Assembly (NCBI GenBank): GCA_016222925.1
Contig: JACRQB010000214.1
Coordinates: 1 to 6,884 of the forward strand
Direction: 5' to 3'
DNA: 6,884 nt
Source of the DNA: Nitrospirota bacterium
Lineage (GTDB): Bacteria; Nitrospirota; Nitrospiria; Nitrospirales; Nitrospiraceae
Shown: positions 1 through 6,019 of the stretch, in pieces
Layout: each line of letters begins with the position of its first letter
Numbering within the stretch: position 1 is the first letter of the stretch
The notes under the pieces: model-generated
What the model saw: the letters and a program-made list of their open reading frames with translations, nothing else
Databases searched by the model: none
What the model was told of the DNA's origin: nothing
Position numbers and translations under genes: made by a program

Positions 1-1041
1 TGCCACGGTGACAACCATGCCCGGCTCTGTCCCAAGTTCAACCAGCAGATTGGACCACCGAGCGTGGGTTTGGTAGGCCGTGACGCCCCACCACGAAAGC
101 AGGAGGATAACCGCCCCGCCCAGAATCCATAGCTTCAAGACGCTGGGTCGCGGTGGTGGTTCATAGTGGGCGTGCAAACAGCTTTCCAGGTAGGTCTGTA
201 TCGTCTTAAACGGCGCCGCGTCTCCATCAAAATTGGTCAAGGCATCGGGTTGCTGCGCATGAATATCATCCAGTGCGGTTTGGAAATCCTCCCTGAGCGT
301 TTCAGGGGGAGTACCCCGAACGACACCGGCCAAGTAGGCCTGGGACCCCTGTTCAATCCACACGGTCCATTCACCAACTCGAAAATGGTCGAGCGTTTGG
401 TCCGGTGAAGCGCCAAACGAATCCCGCACATAGCTCTGAATCGCCGTCAGCATGCCGGACAAGACCTGCTGATCCTGGACCACCGCCCCCTCAGCTGCCA
501 CGTGATGCAGGAGAAGGCCTGTCTCCCGATGGATGAGAAACACTTGTTCCACGCGATAGCGGAGCGTATGGAGAAGTACGACCTCCGCGAACGGTCGCCC
601 TGTCCGCCAGGCTTCCAATCGCCAGCGAAGTCCTCGGACGGACAGGCTTTCATCCAACGAGTGGTTAAAGGACTGCGTCATGCCTTGCAAGGCACGCGCA
701 ATGGCCTGCCGAATGGCCGGCCCCAGGATCGGGGCAATGGCATCGACGATCGCCCGTGGCGACTTCCGTATGGTCGCGACAAATCCGTTCTCGACGTAGG
801 GAGTCAGAACCGTCGATAACTGTGGGTCTCTCTCCCCACGAACGGCGAAGGCCTCAGGAAGTACCCGGCTGACATCGCGAGACTGAACCGCCCGATTGTC
901 GAGCCGATCCCGGAGTTCGTCGAGTTGTGTCTGCTCCGGAGAGAGCAAAAGAGTCCGCAGTTGAGTCCAGTCTTCGTCTACGGACGTGCGTCCTTCAGAA
1001 GATGGAGAATCGCGATGAGGCCTGTGTGGATCGGTAGACAT
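1..1041 (-). CDS. OmpA-family membrane-anchored protein, C-terminus beyond the window
   Basis: The frame is open from an ATG at 1041 to the window edge: 347 residues with no stop. Residues 1-25 are polar. A long soluble N-terminal domain (about 26-290) carries blocks such as LLLSPEQ (31-37), VSRVLPEAF (57-65), ILGPAIRQAIARAL (105-118), RGLRWRLEAWRTGRPFAEVV (136-155) and VEQVFLIHRETGLLL (164-178). A single membrane helix follows at about 302-322, and the last residues read TEPGMVVTVA. From family memory, proteins with this N-terminus end in a periplasmic OmpA-like peptidoglycan-binding domain, which would lie outside the window. The implied topology is a cytoplasmic N-domain, one helix, and a periplasmic C-domain. 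The gene lies 69 nt downstream of the coiled-coil gene on the same strand, so co-transcription is likely. The ribosome site before 1041 is poor. A TTG five codons upstream is the only alternative start before an in-frame TGA. The biochemical role is unknown. Confidence 0.8.
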   Translation of the reverse strand, partial: MSTDPHRPHRDSPSSEGRTSVDEDWTQLRTLLLSPEQTQLDELRDRLDNRAVQSRDVSRVLPEAFAVRGERDPQLSTVLTPYVENGFVATIRKSPRAIVDAIAPILGPAIRQAIARALQGMTQSFNHSLDESLSVRGLRWRLEAWRTGRPFAEVVLLHTLRYRVEQVFLIHRETGLLLHHVAAEGAVVQDQQVLSGMLTAIQSYVRDSFGASPDQTLDHFRVGEWTVWIEQGSQAYLAGVVRGTPPETLREDFQTALDDIHAQQPDALTNFDGDAAPFKTIQTYLESCLHAHYEPPPRPSVLKLWILGGAVILLLSWWGVTAYQTHARWSNLLVELGTEPGMVVTVA

Positions 1042-1110
1042 GGGGTAACACAATCGTCATGGACTCGATAGATCACAAAAAGACTGCCGCACGGCCCGCT
1101 GTTGTTAGGC

Positions 1111-1728
1111 TCAGCCGCGACCGGAGACCGCCTCAGCACTGGATAGCCGTTGAGATGCCTCCAATAAAATGGCTGCGAGCGTCGCACGATCCGTCTTTTC
1201 TGCACGGAGATCATGGACGGCCTGATTGAGTGCCGACGTCGCCTCGGCATGTCGAGCACGAACGTCGGTCGCCAGCTCGCTCGTCCGTTCTGTCAGCTGC
1301 TGGAGAACATGTGCTTGCGCTTGGGTCGCCTGCCTATCGAGCAGACGTGCTTTATTCTCAAGGGTTGCAGCCAGTTGGGTGAGGTCCCGTGTCAGGTTCG
1401 TGACGGATTCCCCTCGGACTTCCTGCTCCTTAGTCAACCGGCTCGTAAGAGCCTCAACTTCTTTCTTGATGTAGAGCTCAAGGCTCTCAAAACGTCGCTT
1501 GAGATCGTTGCGGAGATCAGAGGCTTCACGGATTAAATGTTGTTCGAGTTGTGCAAACCGACGGTCATGTTCTCGGGCTTGTGCGCCGAAGAGAATATCG
1601 CGAATCTTGTCGAGATTCCCGCTTGCGGATCGATCGTCAGGTTGTGGTAGCCCACCGACTTGGTCAAGGTCTGTCGCTGGGTCTTCACGAGCGATCAGGG
1701 GCTGGTCTGTGGAGTGTATTGTGGCCAT
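1111..1728 (-). CDS. Coiled-coil protein, partner of the OmpA-family gene
   Basis: This is a 205-residue soluble protein with no signal peptide or membrane helix. Residues 1-38 are polar and low in structure. A conserved-looking block LDKIRDILFGAQ (39-50) then leads into a long, charged, heptad-rich region (about 50-195) typical of a coiled coil. The LDKIRDILFG block followed by an RRFAQLE-type segment is one I recall in small proteins encoded beside OmpA-family genes with the same N-terminal domain as the neighbour here; that pairing is from memory. The start at 1728 is supported by a TGAGGTG ribosome site (1734-1740) with a 5-nt gap. An extended -10 promoter about 160 nt upstream probably drives this gene and the following one. 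A structural or scaffolding role for the membrane partner is inferred only. Cytoplasmic location is likely. Confidence 0.75.
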   Translation of the reverse strand: MATIHSTDQPLIAREDPATDLDQVGGLPQPDDRSASGNLDKIRDILFGAQAREHDRRFAQLEQHLIREASDLRNDLKRRFESLELYIKKEVEALTSRLTKEQEVRGESVTNLTRDLTQLAATLENKARLLDRQATQAQAHVLQQLTERTSELATDVRARHAEATSALNQAVHDLRAEKTDRATLAAILLEASQRLSSAEAVSGRG

Positions 1729-1733
1729 CGTTT

Positions 1734-1740
1734 CACCTCA
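1734..1740 (-). promoter_or_regulatory. Ribosome binding site of the coiled-coil gene
   Basis: TGAGGTG on the minus strand, five nucleotides before the ATG at 1728. It fixes that start codon. Confidence 0.75.
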
Positions 1741-1797
1741 TATTGAGATCACAAGGTAACAAGTCCAGTAGCGACATGCGCCTCGTGGTTCCGCGTC

Positions 1798-1834
1798 CAG
1801 CCGTCGGATCGACCGCCGTTCGATTCGACGGCTG
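1798..1834. repeat. 37-nt imperfect palindrome in the leader of the coiled-coil/OmpA transcript
   Basis: Arms CAGCCGTCG (1798-1806) and CGACGGCTG (1826-1834) pair over 9 bp. After one G/T position (1807/1825), ATCG (1808-1811) pairs with CGAT (1821-1824). The loop is the 9 nt at 1812-1820. Neither strand has a T-run after it, so a standard intrinsic terminator is unlikely. It lies between the predicted promoter at 1888-1916 and the start codon at 1728, so it would be in the 5' leader RNA as a stem with one A/C mismatch. It could equally be a DNA operator. Confidence 0.7.
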
Positions 1835-1887
1835 CAAATAGTTCGCTTTCCTATTCGTGTATCACAATCGCAAACAACAGAGGGGTT

Positions 1888-1916
1888 ATCCTAGCACTGG
1901 GAAGCGCCATCAACAA
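1888..1916 (-). promoter_or_regulatory. Sigma70-type promoter of the coiled-coil/OmpA pair
   Basis: On the minus strand, -35 TTGTTG (1916-1911), a 17-nt spacer, and -10 TAGGAT (1893-1888) preceded by TGC, an extended -10. The predicted transcript starts near 1881 and has a leader of about 150 nt. Confidence 0.6.
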
Positions 1917-1981
1917 GACTGAATGTGTCGTGCCTGTAGAGCGCCCGAGAAACGGAGTGCCGTTGTGGGAACCGGAGGTTT

Positions 1982-2785
1982 TTAGTTGTTCACCACATGG
2001 ACGGTAAGACTTGCGGAGGGTAGCGCAATCTCACGTTCTTGAAATCGTTGAAGAATCAATTTATTCAGCTCGCTCTGTGTCGAGCTGTAATCCGCCACGG
2101 CTGTCCAAGGCTCGGCGGCGATAGCCACGGTCAGTGAGGACTCTCCGAGGGATGATACTCCAACGGATGGTACGGGGTCTTTCAGGACCGATGGATGCCG
2201 ATTGAGGACATCCCGAACTTGAGCCAGGGCCTCATCGAGATTCGCGCTCGGTGACACGGGAACGGTCAAATGCATCTGACGGATTGTTCCAAAGTTGTGC
2301 AGAATCTCTCCGACGATTTTCCGATTGGGAATGAGGACGCGAGATCGGTCCGCGTGCATCAGTGTCGTCGTGAAGATGTCGATGACCACGACATCCCCGT
2401 GAACTCCGAGCAGCGAGATATGTTCGCCGACCTTGTAGGGTTTGCTGAAGATAATCGACAGTCCGGCCATCACGTTGCTCAAGACACCCTGCAAGGCCAA
2501 CCCAATACCGACACCGGCGACTCCGACACCGGCGAGCAACGGAGCGATGGGCACGCCCAGTGTTTGGAGCGCGATCATCGCCGTAAACAGTATGACGATG
2601 ATTTTCACGATACGCACCAGGAGCAGGCGCACTGGTGGCTCAAGGGTCTGTTTTTCGAGCGCCTGTTGGGCAAAATTGGCCGCCCCACGAGACGCCATCA
2701 TTCCGCCGATGAGGATGCCGAGCGCGACCGCCGCCTGCAACCCGTACTGCACGGCATATTGGGTGAGCGTATCCAGAATATTCAT
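1982..2785 (-). CDS. Small-conductance mechanosensitive channel, MscS family
   Basis: This 267-residue protein is close in size to E. coli MscS (286). Three hydrophobic segments are visible, at about 14-32, 53-75 and 81-113. The third is the Gly/Ala-rich pore helix, with VGVAGVGIGLALQGVLSNV at about 87-105, the hallmark of MscS. It is followed by the beta-domain start SKPYKVGEHI (114-123) and LIPNRKI (151-157), the family's IPN motif. The C-terminal alpha/beta vestibule domain runs to the end. The family forms a heptameric inner-membrane channel that opens under membrane tension and releases solutes during osmotic downshock. The gene starts 12 nt after the AsmA-like gene stops; the AAGGA sequence overlapping that stop (2796-2800) can serve as ribosome site, so the two are probably translationally linked in one operon. 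Confidence 0.93.
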   Translation of the reverse strand: MNILDTLTQYAVQYGLQAAVALGILIGGMMASRGAANFAQQALEKQTLEPPVRLLLVRIVKIIVILFTAMIALQTLGVPIAPLLAGVGVAGVGIGLALQGVLSNVMAGLSIIFSKPYKVGEHISLLGVHGDVVVIDIFTTTLMHADRSRVLIPNRKIVGEILHNFGTIRQMHLTVPVSPSANLDEALAQVRDVLNRHPSVLKDPVPSVGVSSLGESSLTVAIAAEPWTAVADYSSTQSELNKLILQRFQEREIALPSASLTVHVVNN

Positions 2786-2797
2786 GGTGAGATTTCC

Positions 2798-3472
2798 TTA
2801 TCGACCGAACAATCCTTTGAGCAGCTCTTTCCCATCTTTCTGGAGGTCCTCGGGCTTTGTCGTCCCTTTGAGCAGTCCATCGACGGCTTCTTCGACCCTC
2901 TTCTTGACCTGCTCCTGCACTTTTCCGGTGAGGCCTTTGACATCAACTCCATACGATGGGGCTTGAGCCGTTCCAGTAATCGTGAGCGGGAGACTCAATC
3001 GACCGTCTTTCAAGGCGATTTTGACGACGGGCGATGCAGCCGCAATCTTTTGGCTCACATCTTGGGAGAGGTTGAGATTCACAGCAAGATTCAGTCGCTG
3101 ATCAAACCCAATCGTGCCTCCGCCGGTTGCTTGAAAATCATGGCTATCCATCAAAAGCCGCTGCACATTGATCACCCCTTGCTTGATAGCGAGATCCGTC
3201 TCGATCGTCGAAAAGGCCGTGGCCTTCGCATCGCCGAGGGACATGCCGGCCACGTTGAGAGCCGAGACCACTTCCTGAAGAATATGCACCCCTTCGATCT
3301 TTCCATCTTTCACGGCCAGGTGGCCGCTCCCCTCTAACGCTTTGGTCAGATCCGGCATCGAGAACCCACGCCCTTGCACCGACAGATCCGCACCGGCCGT
3401 CCCACTGATCGAGATCGGCGTCTCGGCGACGGCATTGAGCGCCGGGCCGAGTTGCAATCCTTGAATTGTCAC
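2798..3472 (-). CDS. AsmA-family protein, C-terminal part (separate reading frame)
   Basis: From a GTG at 3472 this frame encodes about 224 residues that match the C-terminal half of AsmA-like envelope proteins. TIQGLQLGPALNAV opens it at residues 2-15. A repeat-like beta-rich stretch follows with LEGSGHLAVKDGKIEG (about 47-62), MDSHDFQATGGGTIGFDQ (107-124) and LTITGTAQAPSYGVD. The end is charged and alpha-helical. It has no signal or membrane segment of its own, so as a separate protein it should stay in the cytoplasm. It begins in a 4-nt GTGA overlap with the stop of the N-terminal part and lies in the -1 frame relative to it. The overlap could allow reinitiation, but comparison with remembered family members suggests that one longer gene was broken (see the finding). 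The downstream MscS gene follows after 12 nt. Confidence 0.7.
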   Translation of the reverse strand: MTIQGLQLGPALNAVAETPISISGTAGADLSVQGRGFSMPDLTKALEGSGHLAVKDGKIEGVHILQEVVSALNVAGMSLGDAKATAFSTIETDLAIKQGVINVQRLLMDSHDFQATGGGTIGFDQRLNLAVNLNLSQDVSQKIAAASPVVKIALKDGRLSLPLTITGTAQAPSYGVDVKGLTGKVQEQVKKRVEEAVDGLLKGTTKPEDLQKDGKELLKGLFGR

Positions 3473-4305
3473 AGCCCCGGTGTTTTGAGGGGTAGTGCAA
3501 CCGGTAGGTTCGTGGTATTGATCACCGGCGAGCTGATCGTGATCGCGGCATCATTTCCCGCAGCCTTTCCTGTAATCGTGAAGTCCGTCTTTCCCACGCC
3601 TAACTGAAAGTTGATCGCATCAATGTCCATCGTCTCTCTCAGCGGGCCGAAGGTGCCGTCGAGCTTCACCGGCAGATTAAACGGCTGCACCAGCGACCCG
3701 AAATGCACACTTGGCGTCTGCCCAAGCCGCACTGATTGCAGGAGCACCTCCAAATCTTGCAATACATATTCCGTCGGCTTGCCGGTAGACAGGTCACGGT
3801 AGGTCAATTTCCCACCCTCGATCGACACACGGTCCACGGCCAGCAGCGCCAGAATCTTGAGCGGCCCCTCTGCTGAAGGAATCGGAGCGCGTGAAGGCTT
3901 CTCCGGCACCGGCACACCTTTGCGGCCGATGGTTGAAACGTTCAGCACTCCCTTCTGGTTCTTGATCACCGTGATGACCGGCTGGCGAAGCGTGATTTCC
4001 TCGACTTCGACTTTGCTGCTCAGCAGCGGCATCAACTTCACACCGACTTCCAACGACGAGAGAGATGCAACGGAATCGGTCCCAAAGGCCGGATCGTCCA
4101 GTACTGAGAAACCCGCCACCCGCGCGCCGATCCTCGGCCAGATCGTCAAGCGAATATCTTGTAGTTGAACCTTGCGATTGAGAGCATCTTCGATGAGCGG
4201 TTTGTATTGGTCCTGATATTTATTGAGGTCAATCAGGAAAGGCAGCGTCAGCACCAGGCCGACGAGCAAGACGACGAGAACAAGTAAACCTATCAGGATT
4301 TTCAT
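3469..4305 (-). CDS. AsmA-family protein, N-terminal part (truncated by frameshift)
   Basis: The 278-residue product starts MKILIGLLVL, with one membrane helix at about 3-24 that would anchor it in the inner membrane and send the rest to the periplasm. Residues 25-75 (FLIDLNKYQDQYKPLIEDAL, then IWPRIGARVAGF) are the typical AsmA N-terminus. The beta-rich body includes IKNQKGVLNVSTIGRKG and ends ISSPVINTTNLPVALPLK before an aberrant TPGL and a TGA. AsmA-like proteins are thought to be inner-membrane-anchored, bridge-like proteins involved in lipid transport or outer membrane assembly. The ATG at 4305 is chosen because a GGAGG ribosome site lies 8 nt before it and a strong promoter lies at 4331-4359. 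The same frame is open back to 4425, but those extra 40 codons would start upstream of the promoter. Confidence 0.75.
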   Translation of the reverse strand: MKILIGLLVLVVLLVGLVLTLPFLIDLNKYQDQYKPLIEDALNRKVQLQDIRLTIWPRIGARVAGFSVLDDPAFGTDSVASLSSLEVGVKLMPLLSSKVEVEEITLRQPVITVIKNQKGVLNVSTIGRKGVPVPEKPSRAPIPSAEGPLKILALLAVDRVSIEGGKLTYRDLSTGKPTEYVLQDLEVLLQSVRLGQTPSVHFGSLVQPFNLPVKLDGTFGPLRETMDIDAINFQLGVGKTDFTITGKAAGNDAAITISSPVINTTNLPVALPLKTPGL

Positions 4306-4313
4306 CTCGATCG

Positions 4314-4318
4314 CCTCC
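4314..4318 (-). promoter_or_regulatory. Ribosome binding site of the AsmA-like gene
   Basis: GGAGG on the minus strand, 8 nt before the ATG at 4305. It decides this start over the longer upstream open frame. Confidence 0.8.
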
Positions 4319-4330
4319 AGGTGAAAGGTA

Positions 4331-4359
4331 AGTATATAAATGGATTTACTGTGAGTCAA
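4331..4359 (-). promoter_or_regulatory. Sigma70-type promoter of the AsmA-mscS operon
   Basis: On the minus strand, -35 TTGACT (4359-4354), a 17-nt spacer, and -10 TATACT (4336-4331). Both boxes are 5 of 6 to consensus. Transcription should start near 4324, about 20 nt before the start codon. This is the best promoter in the window. Confidence 0.8.
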
Positions 4360-4365
4360 ACGAGC

Positions 4366-4395
4366 GGCGGCGCATACAGCATTGTGTGCGCTGCC
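4366..4395. repeat. 13-pair hairpin directly upstream of the AsmA promoter
   Basis: GGCGGCGCATACA (4366-4378) pairs with 4383-4395 around the 4-nt loop GCAT. There are 11 Watson-Crick pairs and 2 pairs that are G/U if transcribed on the plus strand. No T-run follows on either side. It lies 6 bp beyond the -35 box, so it may be an activator or repressor site. Confidence 0.6.
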
Positions 4396-4537
4396 AGAAG
4401 AATGGTCACTTCTCGAACCTCGCAACTGGTGGACTAAATTGGTAGCGACGCCAGAAGCAGTTCGCGCGAATCACTATCACCTGTCGCCAGTCATCGTTCA
4501 GGGTGTTTGAGCTCACCCTTGCGTACAGACAGGTGTC
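4396..4537. other. Non-coding stretch between the divergent AsmA and FRG promoters
   Basis: With its flanking promoters this forms the gene-free region 4306-4688. I find no gene here. It holds a 10-bp palindrome TTCGCGCGAA (4461-4470) and a 6-bp stem AGGGTG/CACCCT (4500-4505 and 4514-4519) with an 8-nt loop. Either could be a protein site; neither looks like a terminator. Confidence 0.5.
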
Positions 4538-4577
4538 GACTGAGTCGTCATTTGGCATGCCATTTGACGACAGAGTC
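4538..4577. promoter_or_regulatory. 40-bp palindromic operator-like site over the FRG promoter
   Basis: Symmetric blocks from the centre outwards: TGGCATGCCA (4553-4562), a TT/TT mismatch pair on each side, GTCGTCA (4544-4550) with TGACGAC (4565-4571), a GA/AG mismatch, then GACT (4538-4541) with AGTC (4574-4577). In total 32 of 40 positions are in symmetric pairs. The nonamer GAGTCGTCA also recurs as a direct repeat at 4542-4550 and 4573-4581. The right arm covers the -35 box TTGACG (4564-4569), the classic placement for a repressor operator. The mismatches would not pair in RNA, which favours a DNA-binding site over an RNA hairpin. Confidence 0.65.
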
Positions 4578-4592
4578 GTCACCGATTACAGT
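4564..4592 (+). promoter_or_regulatory. Probable promoter of the FRG-domain gene
   Basis: -35 TTGACG (4564-4569), a 17-nt spacer, and -10 TACAGT (4587-4592, 4 of 6 to consensus). The transcript would start near 4599 with a leader of about 90 nt. The -35 box lies inside the 40-bp palindrome. Confidence 0.5.
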
Positions 4593-4688
4593 GCACGGTC
4601 ATCTCCATTTCTAAACAACTGGCGATGCTGCTTCGAATAGCAGGCAGGAATGGCCCTTACTCGGACAAAGGGGGTTTCTGGAGCAAAT

Positions 4689-5800
4689 ATGAACGGGCAG
4701 TGGTTAGGCGAATACAGTGGCACGAGTAAGGGGCGAATCATACTGAATGTTGATGACCTTTTATCTTGCTTTGGAGGCGTTGCATTTCTACATTCAGATA
4801 ACGTGGTTCCCAGTGTTGCCGTCGGCTTTCACACGCAAAACAAAGATCGGACGTTTAGTTTTCGCACAGACTGGATACACCCCATTGACCGTAATACCGG
4901 AATTATCACTCCTTGGGCGATGATTAAGACTCAATATCCAAACAATGTAATCTTCTCTAGCTACGCGGATGTAAGAGGTAGTGGAATGAGGAAGAACTAA
5001 CGCTATCGTGGATCAGTGAGATTGGCAATACAGGAAGTTGTGCTCTGCAGCGGTCCAAAGCAGGCAATCCGTCATCTCTTATTCCCTCAAGTAAAAATTG
5101 GGAAGAGTACAAAACTTATGTATCCACCCTGGAGGGAAGAAGACTTTTATTTCGAGGGCAGAAAGAGCCCTGGAGACTGCGCACTTCATTTCACAGATCT
5201 GGGCGTGCTGATTTAATGAGATTTCTGCAGGAAGATGTTCAGCTATCACACAAGCATCTTAGTGCAAGGACAAAGCACGTTTTTGGCCTCAACAATCCGA
5301 ATGAATTCGGAGCCTTTTTCAACTTGATTCAACACCATGGGTATCCCACTCCGCTGCTGGACTGGACGTATTCGCCTTATGTCGCTGCTTTTTTTGCTTA
5401 CCGCGGTATATCGAACGCGGATGCAGGACATGCAGACGCAAATGCCAAGGTCAGAATCCTCGTGTTTGATCAGGCGCAATGAAAAAAGCGCATTAACCAG
5501 GTCTACCAACTGATTAGTGCCCAACTACATTTGTCCGTTGGCGAATATATGGCAATTGAAAATGAAAGGATGATTCCACAACAGGCAGCGTCGACACTCA
5601 CCAACGTTGACGATATCGAGTCATACATCCAGTTGTGGGAAACTGCTGATTGCCCGTATTTATCTGCTATTGACTTGCCCGTTCGTGAGCGAAAGAAAGT
5701 TATTTGCGAATTGGGTTATATGGGAATAACGGCAGGAGCGATGTTCCCTGGTCTTGATGGGGCATGCGAGGAACTTAAGGAGCGGAACTTCGATATTTAG
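4689..5800 (+). pseudogene. FRG-domain protein gene, broken by a frameshift and a nonsense codon
   Basis: The ATG at 4689 (GGAG at 4680-4683) opens a frame reading MNGQWLGEYSGTSKGRIILN, which runs about 98 residues to VRGSG and then goes wrong, stopping at 5000. The family sequence resumes one frame over at NEEELTLSWISEIGN (from 4985). It continues through SWEEYKTYV-type residues (here NWEEYKTYV), LLFRGQKEPWRLRTSFHR (5144-5191), LIQHHGYPTPLLDWTYSPYV and AAFFAYRG. FRGQ and HHGYPTPLLDWT are the signatures of FRG (Phe-Arg-Gly) domain proteins. At 5480-5482 an in-frame TGA interrupts VFDQAQ*KKRINQ, where I recall Trp in relatives. The same frame then runs on through IENERMIPQQA and ITAGAMFPGLDGACEELKER to the TAG at 5798-5800. 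The domain's activity is not established; it is often found in accessory regions. An ATG at 4650 is a less likely start. The base composition is visibly more A/T-rich than the neighbours, which suggests acquisition. Confidence 0.85.
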
Positions 5801-5983
5801 GAATATCTCTCCCAAATTCTTCCGTTGAACAGGGGTCGAGGTCTCTACGAACGTGTATCAACTCAATGGTTGGCATACAAATTCACCTTGAGTTTTAGAG
5901 GTAATTGCAGCCTGCGACATGTCACTGAACCGGGCAACCATCGGCAACAACACCTGGAACAAAACTGTTCGCTGATAAATCCT

Positions 5984-6012
5984 TGAGGGGCTTGCACGAG
6001 GCAAGCCCCTCA
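5984..6012. terminator. Tail-to-tail terminator hairpin between the FRG and ureohydrolase genes
   Basis: A perfect 12-bp stem, TGAGGGGCTTGC (5984-5995) with 6001-6012, and a 5-nt loop. It begins 7 nt after the ureohydrolase stop and is well placed to end that minus-strand transcript, but only ATTTAT follows on that strand. On the plus strand a T-rich run TTCTTTT comes later, at 6027-6033, after a second small stem. The stem is very stable; the U-tracts are weak in both directions. Confidence 0.7.
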
Positions 6013-6019
6013 GCGCCTA

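Noticed and set aside
978..1259. Minus-strand 93-codon frame across the coiled-coil/OmpA junction
   Set aside because: It overlaps both supported genes in another frame, and its Arg/His/Pro-rich product shows no motif.
1951..1964. AACGG/CCGTT hairpin as terminator of the mscS operon
   Set aside because: The stem is only 5 bp and lacks a T-run on the minus strand, so it is too weak to call.
2270..3337. Plus-strand open frame of 355 codons opposite mscS and the AsmA C-terminal part
   Set aside because: Its product is an unstructured mix rich in Asp, Arg, His and Gln, it has no ribosome site or family motif, and it mirrors two well-supported minus-strand genes.
3469..3500. Programmed -1 frameshift joining the two AsmA frames
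   Set aside because: No slippery heptamer in the correct phase is present (CTC AAA ACA), and the joined product would still seem to lack a family segment.
4306..4425. Longer AsmA start at 4425
   Set aside because: The extra 40 residues would precede the promoter at 4331-4359, and the GGAGG site points to 4305.
5480..5482. TGA read as Trp or selenocysteine
   Set aside because: Other genes here end in TGA (1111, 3469, 6020), relatives have Trp rather than Cys, and a separate frameshift in the same gene points to decay.
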